Part shown: piece by piece, positions 40,276 through 49,747 of the stretch
Position numbering within the stretch: position 1 is the stretch's first letter
Layout of the letters: every line of letters begins with the position of its first letter
Assembly: GCA_013140455.1 (NCBI GenBank)
Contig: JABFSU010000017.1
Span: forward strand, 1 to 64,000
DNA: 64,000 nucleotides
Origin: Nitrospira sp.
GTDB taxonomy: Bacteria; Nitrospirota; Nitrospiria; Nitrospirales; Nitrospiraceae
Direction of reading: 5' to 3'
Program-made: the position numbers and the translations under genes
Notes under the pieces: generated by a model
Seen by the model: only the letters and a program-made list of their open reading frames with translations
Database searches by the model: none
Told to the model about the DNA's origin: nothing

Positions 40276-43185
40276 ATGGCATTATTTCGACTCGATCGAA
40301 AAAATCAGTTTGCAAGTCCGACCTTGGTGTGGGGCCTCTCGTTTCTTTACGCCATTGTGGTGGGGTTGACCTTACAGAAATTAGTGCTGCCGCTCGTCCC
40401 ATCGTTACACGCCGGCCATGGTTTGCTGCATCAGGATGCCCTGCATTATCACCTCGTGGCGGTCCAGCTCGCCGAGCGCATTCAGACCATCGGCTGGTCG
40501 GAATGGAGGCTCTTTCCGGCAATCGGAGGGGGAACGGGAAATGTAGGGTTGTTATCGGCGCTGTACGTGTGGTTTGGCCCCAATCCTGCCTGGTTTCTTC
40601 CTTTCGCTGCAGCGGCACACGCCACCGGAGCTACGGTCTTGTACCTGCTTGGGTCGGTGTTGTGGCCTGGTCGTGTGGGCCGGGTAGGTGGATTGGCGGC
40701 AGCGGCTCTCTTTGTGCTGTACCCTTCATCGATGTTGTCGTATGGACAAAACTACAAAGATCCCTTCTCAATCGCCGGAACGTTGCTTGTCGTGTACGGC
40801 TTTCTCTGCGCGGTGACCGCTTCTCATCCGGTCCGGTCAAAGCGGATTCTCGCGGCGATGATCGCAGGGACTCTGCTGATTTGGTGCATGCGTCCCTACG
40901 TACTCTTCGTTGTCTCCGGCGGGCTTGTAGCTGCCCTGGTGATCATGGCCGCCAACGCCGGTCTCCGCCATCGATGGGTCAGTGAAAGAGGCGCGCTCGC
41001 CAGAGGCCTGGTGTCTATCGTTCTGATCCTGGCCGCGGCGTTTGTGTTGCCACAAGGGCGCAACCAAGAAACCTTTAATTCTCAGTCCATTGTCAACAGT
41101 CTTGCTGCCAGTCCGTATCAGGGATGGGAGTGGAAATCCTCCGGGTGGGTTCCCGCACTAATCGAAGAGGGCCTGAAGCGATTGTCGGTTCTTCGGGTAG
41201 GTTTTGCAGCCCACGGAGCCTCTGTGGGAGCCGGTTCGCAGATTGATGCTGATAGAGTTCCAGACAGCGCCGGGAGCGCACTTGCCTATATGCCCAGAGC
41301 GGCGATAGTCGGATTGCTCGCACCTTTTCCTTCTTCCTGGATGGACAAAATGAGCCTGTTCCGTGTGGTGGGGGCCATGGAAACCGCACTGTGGTACCTG
41401 CTCATTCCAGGGCTGCTCTGGGCCATCACGGCACGTCCAAGTTCGGCGATGCTCTCCGGCATGATCGTCTGTGGAATCATGATCATGTTTTACAGCTATA
41501 TCCAGCCGAATGTCGGCACGCTCTATCGGGTTCGTGGGGGGCCACTGTTCTTCTTCATCCTCTGCGGTGCCATCGGGTGGGCACGTATCGGACTCACCTT
41601 GTTGTCGTCGGCTCATCGGCGATGTCGAGATGACGTGTCGTCGGGAGTACTCTCCACTGAGTCGAAAGTTATCCCATCGATAACCGACGTGTCCGCTGCT
41701 GGAATTGCGGTGGTGTTTCTCACCGCTGTCTGGTACTTCGGTTTTCTGGTGCGCGATCTGGTGCTGGTCAACATGTATGGATTAGGCGGGCAGTTGGATG
41801 GTTTCTTGTCGGCTTCCATGATTCCCATGTTTCTCGTCGGGGTGTTGGTGTTGCCGTTGGCAGATGCCATGACGGCACCGTTCATCCAGGCCGGAGGCGG
41901 GGGTGTCAGCGAAGAGGCTGCGCGATTGGCTCGATCGTTCATATCTTTCGCGGCCATAGTCGTAGGGGTGGCGGCGGTCGGTCTTGTGGCGGCGGCCGAG
42001 TGGATTGCTCCGTGGTTTGTCTCCGGCCGAGCGCCTCACGATGTGCACGAGGCTGTTACGATGTTGCGATGGTTTTCTGCGCTGCTGGCGCTGTCTGCCT
42101 GGACAGTCGTGGGGAACGGAGTGCTGAATGCGGTGAATCGTCCGCTGGCGGCCTCGATTGCTCAGCTATGCGTTCCGGTCGTCACGATTGTCTCGATTCT
42201 TGTGTGGTCTGAAACATTCGGACTTCGTGCGGTGATTGCGGGAATGATTGCGGGCACGCTTCTGAATGCGTCAATTGCCTGGTATTTCACCCGCCGGGTC
42301 GGGGCTTCGCTTGTGCCCTTCTTCCCTGGCAGGTGGTCCGACCTGTCGTCTGTGTATCGAAACTACATCATGCTTGTGATGGTTGCGCTTCTGGTCGGCC
42401 TGACCATCCCGATCAATTTTGCCTTCGCGGCCAGGCTTGAGCCTGGGGCTGTGACGGCATGGGCGTTGGGGGGGAAGCTTGTCCAACTCTTGGCAGGTCT
42501 GGCGGCAGTGGCGTCGGCTGCCGTATTGACGCCGCACTTCGGCCGCCTCTTGGCCTTCCGGCGATCGTCTCAATTAGCCGGTGATGTCTATTTCATCGTG
42601 ACGGTTTGTACCTGGCTGTCGATCTTGATGGCCCTCGTACTCTTCGCGTTTTTCGAACCCCTCGTACTGGCGTTGTTTCAAGGTGCCGAAAGCAGCGAGG
42701 GACAGGCAAGACATCTGGCGGGTATTCTTCGGGTGGGGAGCTTACAGATCCCTTTCGTCGTGGCCATGACGCTTATTATCAAGATTGCTGCGGTCTCCAG
42801 GCAGTCCTCTCGGGCTGTGGCAGCGGTCGGGATCGGCGTGGCAATCAACCTGATGTTGAACATGCTCTTGGTGCCGGTGTACGGCCTCTATGGAATCGCT
42901 GTTGCGACGGTAGCAGGATCAGCCTGTTCTGCGGCGTGTTTGATGATCACCGTACGCCGGTGCTGTGGACTCGATTGGGCACAGGTGTTGTTACTGAATG
43001 GGAGCTGGCTCACGATGTTTGGATTAGCCGTCGGTCTGTCTTATCAGAGTAGTGTGGCTATTGCCGTCGCGTGTATCTCGATGCTGGTCGTGCTTGTCGC
43101 GCAATGGCACGCATGGCAACGAGGAGGCGAGCCTTCTTTGCGGCACCCGATTGCTGATTCAAAGACCGCGGAACTTGCTGCATGA
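40276..43185 (+). CDS. Fused integral membrane protein: GT-C/polymerase-like N-terminal half and MurJ/MviN-like flippase C-terminal half
   Basis: 969 residues, mostly hydrophobic, with roughly 20 or more predicted membrane segments. The first ~440 residues look like a GT-C or Wzy-like membrane protein, with HQDALHYH (52-59) in a first loop and GQNYKDPF (157-164). From about 465 on the sequence resembles MurJ/MviN/Wzx flippases (DGFLSASMIPMFLVGV, PLADAMTAPF, many Gly/Ala helices). A flippase linked to a polymerase or glycosyltransferase in one chain is unusual. The ATG at 40276 was chosen; a longer frame from 40210 has no clear ribosome site. The likely job is to flip, and perhaps to modify or polymerise, the lipid-linked glycan. 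Confidence 0.75.
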   Translation: MALFRLDRKNQFASPTLVWGLSFLYAIVVGLTLQKLVLPLVPSLHAGHGLLHQDALHYHLVAVQLAERIQTIGWSEWRLFPAIGGGTGNVGLLSALYVWFGPNPAWFLPFAAAAHATGATVLYLLGSVLWPGRVGRVGGLAAAALFVLYPSSMLSYGQNYKDPFSIAGTLLVVYGFLCAVTASHPVRSKRILAAMIAGTLLIWCMRPYVLFVVSGGLVAALVIMAANAGLRHRWVSERGALARGLVSIVLILAAAFVLPQGRNQETFNSQSIVNSLAASPYQGWEWKSSGWVPALIEEGLKRLSVLRVGFAAHGASVGAGSQIDADRVPDSAGSALAYMPRAAIVGLLAPFPSSWMDKMSLFRVVGAMETALWYLLIPGLLWAITARPSSAMLSGMIVCGIMIMFYSYIQPNVGTLYRVRGGPLFFFILCGAIGWARIGLTLLSSAHRRCRDDVSSGVLSTESKVIPSITDVSAAGIAVVFLTAVWYFGFLVRDLVLVNMYGLGGQLDGFLSASMIPMFLVGVLVLPLADAMTAPFIQAGGGGVSEEAARLARSFISFAAIVVGVAAVGLVAAAEWIAPWFVSGRAPHDVHEAVTMLRWFSALLALSAWTVVGNGVLNAVNRPLAASIAQLCVPVVTIVSILVWSETFGLRAVIAGMIAGTLLNASIAWYFTRRVGASLVPFFPGRWSDLSSVYRNYIMLVMVALLVGLTIPINFAFAARLEPGAVTAWALGGKLVQLLAGLAAVASAAVLTPHFGRLLAFRRSSQLAGDVYFIVTVCTWLSILMALVLFAFFEPLVLALFQGAESSEGQARHLAGILRVGSLQIPFVVAMTLIIKIAAVSRQSSRAVAAVGIGVAINLMLNMLLVPVYGLYGIAVATVAGSACSAACLMITVRRCCGLDWAQVLLLNGSWLTMFGLAVGLSYQSSVAIAVACISMLVVLVAQWHAWQRGGEPSLRHPIADSKTAELAA

Positions 43186-43271
43186 AGCCATCTTACCCGT
43201 GCGTGTGATGAGGTAAACAGACTCTCCCGCTCCAAATTCACGGACTCATGCCTCAGATTTGTACTTGAGGG

Positions 43272-43964
43272 ATGAACCGGGCATGCGAGTGCGTGTTTCG
43301 GGAAACGTGTAATCACGCCGACCTATTTGTGTGGACTCGAAGAAATTTCACTCTCATTGTTTCGGCAATTTGCCTAGCGGGCCTTGTGTTTGCGACGTTC
43401 TGCTTCGTCTATGCGGCATCTTTCCTGGTTGCCGAGACCCCTCCAAAACAGGCGGATGTCGGGATCGTCCTGGCCGGTGATTTCAGCCGCGCACTCTATG
43501 CATCCGACTTGTATCATCAAGGATTTGTGCCAAGAGTCTGGCTTTCCCGGCCGGAGCGTGAGCGGTCTCTGCGGCAGTTGGATGCTCTCGGTGTGCCGTA
43601 TCCCCGCCAAGAGGAAGTGAGTCGCGCAGTGCTTTTGCAAAAAGGGGTGCCTGCCGATCGTATCGAGCTAATCGGTAACGGGGTGGTCAGTACGATTGAG
43701 GAGGCGCGGGCTGTGGCCGAATTTCTAGGGCAACGCCCGGACATCCGTTCCCTCTTGTTGATTACGAGCCGGTTTCATGTGCGTCGGGCCGAGGCGATCT
43801 TTCGCTCGATCCTTAAAGATCATCCGCATCTCGAGATCCATGCAGTCGGGTCGCCGTACGACGGGTTTGTCGTCGATCGATGGTGGAAGGATCGGGATTC
43901 CGCCAGGCAGGTGGTCCTCGAGACGGCTAAGTGGCTGCTCTTTTGGATCTACACGGAGTTTTGA
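43272..43964 (+). CDS. YdcF/SanA-like DUF218 membrane protein
   Basis: 230 residues. One N-terminal membrane segment (about 26-50, LIVSAICLAGLVFATFCFVY) anchors a periplasmic domain of the DUF218 family: DVGIVLAGD, GVVSTIEEARA, LLLITSRFHVRRAEAIF. Relatives (YdcF, SanA, ElyC) are linked to envelope and lipid-carrier processes. The ATG at 43272 has a GAGG site only one base upstream, which is too close, so the start may be a later GTG. It lies between the membrane fusion and a GT4 gene. Exact role unknown. Confidence 0.78.
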   Translation: MNRACECVFRETCNHADLFVWTRRNFTLIVSAICLAGLVFATFCFVYAASFLVAETPPKQADVGIVLAGDFSRALYASDLYHQGFVPRVWLSRPERERSLRQLDALGVPYPRQEEVSRAVLLQKGVPADRIELIGNGVVSTIEEARAVAEFLGQRPDIRSLLLITSRFHVRRAEAIFRSILKDHPHLEIHAVGSPYDGFVVDRWWKDRDSARQVVLETAKWLLFWIYTEF

Positions 43965-44013
43965 TGTTTCCGCATTGGCATGTGAAAGGCGATCGACAAG
44001 GGGCGGGGTTCTA

Positions 44014-45192
44014 ATGGGGAAGAATCGGCCGATTCGTGTTCTGCACGTGTGCACGATCTTCTTGACGGCACAGACGTTCATTGCGCCGGTCCTACGCTAT
44101 TTGTCTCGACATGGCTACGAGGCGGCTGTCGCGTGCTCTCAGGAGTCAGCGGCGGATGGGCCGGTTTCTTCGGGGAGTCGGGACATCGAAGGATGCAAAG
44201 TGTTTTCAGTTGCGATCCCACGGACGATTCGGCCGTTCCAGGATCTTCTGGCTATTCGGCGACTGTGCCAGGTGATCCGCGAATTCAAACCCGATGTGAT
44301 ACATACGCAGACCTCTAAGGCCGGTATTGTAGGACGGCTGGCTGCCCGGTTGGCCGGTGTCCCCGTCATCATTCATACGGCCCATGCGTTTCCCTTTCAC
44401 GCCTATCTGCCGTGGCCGGTTCAGTGGGCCTATATCTGGATCGAGCGATGGGTCGCGAGCTGGACGGACCTACTCATGGTAGACACCGAAAGTGTGCGAA
44501 TGGATGGGGTGCGGCAGCGGATCGTTCAGGACGCGAGCCGAATCGTGACCGTGCCGATGGGCGTGGACCTGATGCGATTCTCGCCTTCTCTTGGCGGACC
44601 TGGTACTCTCCGTGACGCGCTTGGTTTGGGGAGACAAGCTCTGGTGGTCGGGACCGTGGCCCGGTTAGTTCCCGATAAGGGGCTGGAATGTTTTCTTCGG
44701 ATGGCCGCCATCATTCGTGCTGAACGCGCGGATGTGAAATTCCTGATCGTCGGGGAGGGGCCGCTCCGCCAAAGTCTTGAGCAGATGGCCGAGTCGATCG
44801 GTATCGGACCGGATGTGGCGTTTGCCGGTCATCGGACGGATATACCCGAGATGATGCAGGCCATGGATCTGTTTGTGTTGCCGACGAGACGCGAGGGCTT
44901 CGGCGTGGTATTTGCCGAAGCGATGGCTATGGAGAAGGCCACGGTCGGAAGCGACATCGGCCCCATAGCCGAGGTTTTGGAGGATGGAGTCACCGGCTAT
45001 CTGGCTCCAGCCGATGACCCCAAGGTGTTCGCGGCGCGTGCCCTGGAGTTGCTGCGCGATGAATCCAAACGGCGTACATTCGGGACCGCCGGCCGATGTC
45101 GTGTCGAGCGACTGTTTAGTCAGTCCCGGATGTGTGAGTCGATCGAAGGACATTATCGGCGTCTGCTGGCGCAAAAAGGAATAGTCCTGTGA
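44014..45192 (+). CDS. Glycosyltransferase family 4 (PglA-like position)
   Basis: About 392 residues, GT-B fold. The N terminus is IRVLHVCTIF, then HTQTSKAG, HTAHAFPFH, and the nucleotide-sugar binding motif EGFGVVFAEAMAMEKA near residue 300. GT4 enzymes of this kind add the second sugar to an undecaprenyl-linked bacillosamine. The next genes are PglC-, PglD- and PglE-like (GTGA overlap), the order seen in initiation clusters. I chose the ATG at 44014; the longer frame starting at 43777 lies over the DUF218 gene. Confidence 0.85.
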   Translation: MGKNRPIRVLHVCTIFLTAQTFIAPVLRYLSRHGYEAAVACSQESAADGPVSSGSRDIEGCKVFSVAIPRTIRPFQDLLAIRRLCQVIREFKPDVIHTQTSKAGIVGRLAARLAGVPVIIHTAHAFPFHAYLPWPVQWAYIWIERWVASWTDLLMVDTESVRMDGVRQRIVQDASRIVTVPMGVDLMRFSPSLGGPGTLRDALGLGRQALVVGTVARLVPDKGLECFLRMAAIIRAERADVKFLIVGEGPLRQSLEQMAESIGIGPDVAFAGHRTDIPEMMQAMDLFVLPTRREGFGVVFAEAMAMEKATVGSDIGPIAEVLEDGVTGYLAPADDPKVFAARALELLRDESKRRTFGTAGRCRVERLFSQSRMCESIEGHYRRLLAQKGIVL

Positions 45193-45815
45193 GTCGGGGC
45201 GCTCAGCTGATTCTGAAGCATGGATGTGATCGTGCGGCGGCAGCCCTGCTTCTCCTCCTGCTTTCCCCATTTCTCATCGGAGTGTCACTCCTCATTCTCG
45301 TCAGCAATGGGTGGCCGGCGTTGTTCATCCAGGAACGGGTTGGGAAAGACGGGCAACTCTTTCGGTTGTATAAGTTCCGTACGATGGTGCGTGATGCGGT
45401 TCATCGCGGGCTTGGTACGACGGTCGGGCAGTCGGATGATCGGATCACCTGGGTGGGCGGGTGGCTGCGGACTTGGAGCTTGGATGAGCTGCCGCAGGTG
45501 TTGAATGTGTTGAAAGGCGACATGAGCCTCGTCGGGCCGAGGCCGACATTGGAGTACCAGGTGGCAGAGTACTCGGCCTTTCAACGGCGGAGGTTGGAGA
45601 TGAAGCCCGGGATTACCGGTTGGGCCCAAGTGAACGGCCGGAACGCTCTACCATGGCCTCAACGCATCGAACTGGATGTCTGGTACGTGGATCACTTTTC
45701 GCTCTGGCTTGATCTCCGGATCTTGTGGCGTACGGTCGGGGTGTTTCTCCGCCGCGAGGGGCTGTACGGTGCCGGGGGCGTCAATGATGATTTCGGTTCT
45801 CCGAGGCAGCCGTGA
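45189..45815 (+). CDS. pglC: Bacterial sugar transferase (phosphoglycosyl transferase, PglC-like)
   Basis: 208 residues of the monotopic phosphoglycosyl transferase family. One N-terminal membrane re-entrant region (about 15-40) is followed by the conserved KFRTM (62-66), the Asp-Glu catalytic dyad in DELPQ (99-103), and GPRPT (116-120). It transfers a phospho-sugar from a UDP-sugar (here probably UDP-diNAc-bacillosamine) to undecaprenyl phosphate, starting the repeat unit. GTG start with GTGA overlaps on both sides. It is the only initiating sugar transferase in the window. Confidence 0.9.
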   Translation: MSRGAQLILKHGCDRAAAALLLLLLSPFLIGVSLLILVSNGWPALFIQERVGKDGQLFRLYKFRTMVRDAVHRGLGTTVGQSDDRITWVGGWLRTWSLDELPQVLNVLKGDMSLVGPRPTLEYQVAEYSAFQRRRLEMKPGITGWAQVNGRNALPWPQRIELDVWYVDHFSLWLDLRILWRTVGVFLRREGLYGAGGVNDDFGSPRQP

Positions 45816-46471
45816 AGAAGAAGCGCATCATTGTATTTGGGGCAGGCGGGCACGCCAAAGTTGTGGTGGATGTCCTCGAGCAGATGGGGATCTATCAGAT
45901 CGTGGGACTCGTTGATGATAGCGTGGAGCTGAAAGGAACGGTCCGAGGCGGCTACTCTGTGCTCGGGAACAAAGACGATCTCGCCGGAATGAGCGGAGCA
46001 GGCATCGATGGCGTCATCGTGGCTTTAGGCGACAATTATCGCCGGAAACTTGTGCACGAAGAGGTCGAGCGGATGGGGTTCAGGCTTATTTCGGCGATTC
46101 ATCCGTCAGCCGTCATCGGCAGCAGGGTCAGGATTGGAGCGGGAACCTTGGTGGTGGCCGGTGTTGTCGTGAATGTGGATACTGAAATTGGCGAGAATGT
46201 GATTGTGAATACCGGGGCCACCATCGATCACGATTGCCGGATCGCGGCCCATGTGCACCTGTCTCCCGGTGTCCACCTGGCCGGTCGTGTATCTATTGGA
46301 GAAGCTTCCCATCTCGGGATAGGCGCTGTGGTCCTACCCAATATCTCTGTGGGGAGGCATTGTATCGTCGGGGCGGGAGCGGTGGTGCGGGAAAATCTGC
46401 CCGACAAGGTGGTGGCCGTAGGCAATCCTGCCAGAATCATCAAACAGAATGAGGTGGCCCTTGGGTTCTGA
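45812..46471 (+). CDS. pglD: Sugar acetyltransferase, PglD/NeuD-like
   Basis: 219 residues. N-terminal Rossmann-like GAGGHAKVVVDVLE (about 9-22), then left-handed beta-helix repeats. The segment IDHDCRIAAHVHLSPG (about 137-152) carries the conserved His of PglD-type enzymes. PglD acetylates the 4-amino group of UDP-4-amino-4,6-dideoxy-GlcNAc. It is followed by the aminotransferase PglE-like gene after four bases. NeuD-type proteins are also similar, so the assignment depends on the neighbours. Confidence 0.85.
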   Translation: MKKKRIIVFGAGGHAKVVVDVLEQMGIYQIVGLVDDSVELKGTVRGGYSVLGNKDDLAGMSGAGIDGVIVALGDNYRRKLVHEEVERMGFRLISAIHPSAVIGSRVRIGAGTLVVAGVVVNVDTEIGENVIVNTGATIDHDCRIAAHVHLSPGVHLAGRVSIGEASHLGIGAVVLPNISVGRHCIVGAGAVVRENLPDKVVAVGNPARIIKQNEVALGF

Positions 46472-46475
46472 TGGA

Positions 46476-47606
46476 ATGAAAATCCCGCTGTCTCAACCCG
46501 ATTTGACGTGGGTTGAACGGAAAGCCGTGCTCGATGTCATGGAATCGACGTTTCTGAGCTTAGGGCCGAAATTGCCGGAGTTTGAGCGCGCGATGGCGCA
46601 GTATGTCGGCGTCAAGCACGCGATCGCCGTGAACAGCGGGACGAGCGCCTTGCACTTGATCGTCCGTGCCCTCGGAATCGGTCAGGGGGATGAGGTGATC
46701 ACCACGCCGTTTAGTTTCATCGCATCGGCCAACTGTATCCTGATGGAAGGGGCTCGACCGGTGTTTGTCGATATCGATCTCGAGAGCTACAACATTGACC
46801 CTGCGAAGATTGAGGCGGCGATCACGCCACGGACCAAGGCTATTCTGGGAGTCGATGTCTTCGGCCGGTGTGCGGAATGGGATCGCATTGAAGCCATTGG
46901 GAAACGCAGAGGACTGCTGGTGATCGAAGATTCTTGTGAAGCGATCGGGGCTGAGGCGTTCGGGAGAAGGGCTGGAACATTCGGCGAGGCGGGCTGCTTT
47001 GCGTTCTATCCGAATAAGCAGATGACCACCGGCGAAGGCGGGATGATCCTGACCGATCGCGATGACCTCGCAGCCCTCTGCAAGAGCATGCGAAATCAGG
47101 GGCGAGACGAAGGGCAGGCCTGGTTGGAACATGCCAGATTGGGGTTCAATTATCGGCTCAGCGATATTCAGTGCGCGCTCGGCATTGCCCAGCTTTCGCG
47201 GTTGGAGGAACTCTTATCGAAACGGGCGGCGGTCGCCGAACTGTACGGCAACAGGCTGGGGACGCTAGAGGGGCTCATCATCCCGAAGAGGCCGACACAA
47301 GGCCGGATGAGTTGGTTCGTCTATGTGGTGCGGTTGGCCGACCGGTTTTCCCGTGAGGACCGGGATGCCATCCTGCGCGGGCTGAAGGACCAGGGAATCG
47401 GATGCAATAACTATTTTGCCCCGATTCATTTACAGCGGCACTATCAGAGCACGTTCGGGTTTAAGGCGGGGGATTTCCCCATCACCGAGCATACGAGCGA
47501 TCGAACCATCGCCTTGCCGTTTCATTCTGCGATCACCGCCGATCAGGTCGATCAGGTGGCGGTCTGTCTCACTGAGCAGATCCGACTGGTACGGGAGCGC
47601 AAGTAA
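46476..47606 (+). CDS. pglE: DegT/DnrJ/EryC1/StrS aminotransferase, PglE-like
   Basis: About 376 residues, PLP-dependent fold type I. SGTSALH (54-60), VIEDSCEAIG with the PLP-binding Asp152, and the Schiff-base Lys181 in YPNKQMTTGEGG are present. It would convert the UDP-4-keto-6-deoxy sugar from the dehydratase at 54641 to the 4-amino sugar. The start ATG 46476 is just after the PglD stop. In module B the aminotransferase step (LegC) is missing, so this enzyme could also serve that route if it uses the same keto sugar. Confidence 0.88.
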   Translation: MKIPLSQPDLTWVERKAVLDVMESTFLSLGPKLPEFERAMAQYVGVKHAIAVNSGTSALHLIVRALGIGQGDEVITTPFSFIASANCILMEGARPVFVDIDLESYNIDPAKIEAAITPRTKAILGVDVFGRCAEWDRIEAIGKRRGLLVIEDSCEAIGAEAFGRRAGTFGEAGCFAFYPNKQMTTGEGGMILTDRDDLAALCKSMRNQGRDEGQAWLEHARLGFNYRLSDIQCALGIAQLSRLEELLSKRAAVAELYGNRLGTLEGLIIPKRPTQGRMSWFVYVVRLADRFSREDRDAILRGLKDQGIGCNNYFAPIHLQRHYQSTFGFKAGDFPITEHTSDRTIALPFHSAITADQVDQVAVCLTEQIRLVRERK

Positions 47607-47732
47607 GTCTGCGCATTCCTCGTCCTCGGGGTGAGGTTGCGGGATGTTTGGTGTTGCAGGCCTGTCCAGGAAGCCTCCTGCGGGTCGTGTGAGTTGAAGC
47701 GTGCATGATGGAAGGATGTCCTCGGCGCCTTG

Positions 47733-48464
47733 ATGGATTCTCTGAATCGTGATGAGCCAGCCTCGTGGTCGCTTGACGGGATCCTCGTCATCAATCCGAG
47801 GGATTTCGTCGATCGCCGGAGGAGCATTGAACGGCAACTGCAGCCGCTCGGATTAGCCTATGAGTTCATCCATTCCTACGATGTCGCCGATTTGGACGCC
47901 GCGATTACGGCGCGATACTTTACGGGCGAACTGCTCAGTCCCGGGCAGCGGTCCTGTGCGCTCAAGCATCTTCAGGCGTTGCGTCTCGTTGCCGAACGCC
48001 AATGGCAGCGTGCGCTGATCCTGGAAGATGATGCACTCCTCGCCGTGCAATTTGTTCCTCGGCTCCAGGCGGCGCTCCAAGAATCTGCGTCCATCGCTTC
48101 TCCGCATGTGCTCTTCATCGGCAGTGGGGGGAACCTCTATACACCCAGGCGGATGCAGGTCCCGGGCCGGCATTTGTACAAGTCCACTCGCGGACGCTTG
48201 GGAGAGGCCTATGTGCTCGGGAGCCACGTGGCTCGTCAGCGGATCGAGTGGATTGAAGCCCATGGGATCCCCTTGCCGATCGATAATCTGTTTGAGCAGA
48301 TTGACCGGGAATGTGGCATCGATCTCTATTGGCTCGAGCCTCCGATTGTCGAGCAGGGGAGTAAGAACGGGCGGTTTCAATCGGTGTTGGAGCCTGCGCC
48401 TCCCAAATTCGTTCGGCGGATCACGGCGGCTCTGCAGAAGATTCGTCGGAAGTATCTCTACTAA
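47733..48464 (+). CDS. Glycosyltransferase family 25 (LPS core type)
   Basis: About 243 residues. Features of GT25 are INPRDFVDRRR (20-30), the acidic LEDDALL motif that binds metal and nucleotide, and a later Glu-rich FEQIDREC segment. These enzymes add galactose or similar sugars to LPS core or O-units. The start at ATG 47733 follows a 126-base gap. It is probably in the same transcript as the O-antigen ligase. Confidence 0.83.
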   Translation: MDSLNRDEPASWSLDGILVINPRDFVDRRRSIERQLQPLGLAYEFIHSYDVADLDAAITARYFTGELLSPGQRSCALKHLQALRLVAERQWQRALILEDDALLAVQFVPRLQAALQESASIASPHVLFIGSGGNLYTPRRMQVPGRHLYKSTRGRLGEAYVLGSHVARQRIEWIEAHGIPLPIDNLFEQIDRECGIDLYWLEPPIVEQGSKNGRFQSVLEPAPPKFVRRITAALQKIRRKYLY

Positions 48465-48502
48465 TCGGGCATCTCGTTCCCGTACAAGCAGGTATTGAGG
48501 GT

Positions 48503-49747
48503 ATGTTTAAAATCGAGTCCGACCATCTCATCGATTTTGCGCGGATCGCAGCGATTATTGCCTGCGTCGGACTCTTGTACTCGCCGTCAGTCGGGACTGT
48601 GGGCCTGGTTGGCGCGGTCGTGGCCTTCCTTGCCAGCGGTCAGGCGGTGGTTCGTCTCAAGCGAGTCCTTTCGAGGCCGTCGGTCTATTGGGCGATTCTT
48701 TTTTTAGGGATGGTCCTGATCGGGACGATGTATGCGTCGGTGCCCTGGGCGGTTCGATGGATGGATCTGTTCAAGTGGCGCACCATTCTCTGGTTTATTC
48801 TGGTTCTGGCGATTTTTGATGAACGTCGCTGGAGAGAGCGACTGCTGATCATATTTCTTGCGGGGACGGCCGTGGGAGCCGTCGTCTCGTCTGCCGCCGC
48901 CGCCGGGTGGATTACGCTGTGGCGCGCGCCCGAGCATCTGCTCAGAATTTCCGGTACCCAAGGGATGGCCTTTGCGTGTGCGGCCTTGATCTGTGTCTGG
49001 GCCGTCTTGGAAAAAGAATTAATGGGACCGGTTCCTTGGGTCTGGCCGCTGCTCGGAGGGGTGTATGTGACCAATATTGTTTTTGTGACCGACTCCCGAA
49101 GCGGGTACGCCATCTTGGGCCTGGGCCTGTGTGTGCTGCTGTCATGGAAGGCGTCCTGGAGAGGCCGGTCGCTGATCGTCGCGGGTTTGTTGTTGGCGTT
49201 GGGTCTCGCGCTGACCGTCTCGCCGCGGATGTATGGCAAGGTGCAGCTCGCCGTCACAGAGTGGGCGCATGAATCTGAACTTTCGGGCTTGACCAGCTTC
49301 GGCATCCGGCGTGTGTGGTATCTCAATACAGTCGAAATCATCGGCGAGCATTGGCTGGCAGGGGTCGGCACCGGCGGGTTTCCGGAGGCCTATCGAGAGC
49401 ACATCGCCGGAAAGTACCCTGCAGATGATTGGCGGTCTCTGGCGACGACAGATCCTCACAATCAATATCTGGGAATCTTTACGCAGCAGGGGATCGTTGG
49501 ACTCGCGGTCTTTCTCGCCTGGTTGGTGGCGGTCGGCCGCGACCGGTCCGGTCCTCCGGTCTATCGAAACCTGGCGGTGGCTATTCTCTGCGGGTGGTGT
49601 GTGACCAGTTTGTTCAGTTCACACTTCCGGACGTTTGTCGAAGGTCATCTGCTGGCTACTTTTCTGGGGGTGCTTTTGGCCGCTGAGAGTCATCCGCGGC
49701 TGGAGCCGCCCGTGGAACCTAATATTATTCAAGGAGCAATAGGGTGA
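48503..49747 (+). CDS. waaL: O-antigen ligase family membrane protein
   Basis: 414 residues with about 10-12 hydrophobic segments. The large periplasmic loop has GVGTGGFPEAYREH and a DPHNQYL motif containing the His typical of O-antigen ligases (PF04932). It would attach the completed glycan to the lipid A-core on the periplasmic side, or polymerise it (Wzy and WaaL share this fold). Its last codons overlap the WaaE-like gene (GTGA). Ligase is favoured because core-type transferases follow. Confidence 0.82.
   Translation: MFKIESDHLIDFARIAAIIACVGLLYSPSVGTVGLVGAVVAFLASGQAVVRLKRVLSRPSVYWAILFLGMVLIGTMYASVPWAVRWMDLFKWRTILWFILVLAIFDERRWRERLLIIFLAGTAVGAVVSSAAAAGWITLWRAPEHLLRISGTQGMAFACAALICVWAVLEKELMGPVPWVWPLLGGVYVTNIVFVTDSRSGYAILGLGLCVLLSWKASWRGRSLIVAGLLLALGLALTVSPRMYGKVQLAVTEWAHESELSGLTSFGIRRVWYLNTVEIIGEHWLAGVGTGGFPEAYREHIAGKYPADDWRSLATTDPHNQYLGIFTQQGIVGLAVFLAWLVAVGRDRSGPPVYRNLAVAILCGWCVTSLFSSHFRTFVEGHLLATFLGVLLAAESHPRLEPPVEPNIIQGAIG

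Noticed and set aside
40086-40985. 299-codon open frame on the + strand
   Set aside because: It overlaps the long membrane-fusion gene in another frame and its composition is Arg/Ser/Gly-rich with no domain pattern; it is a shadow frame.
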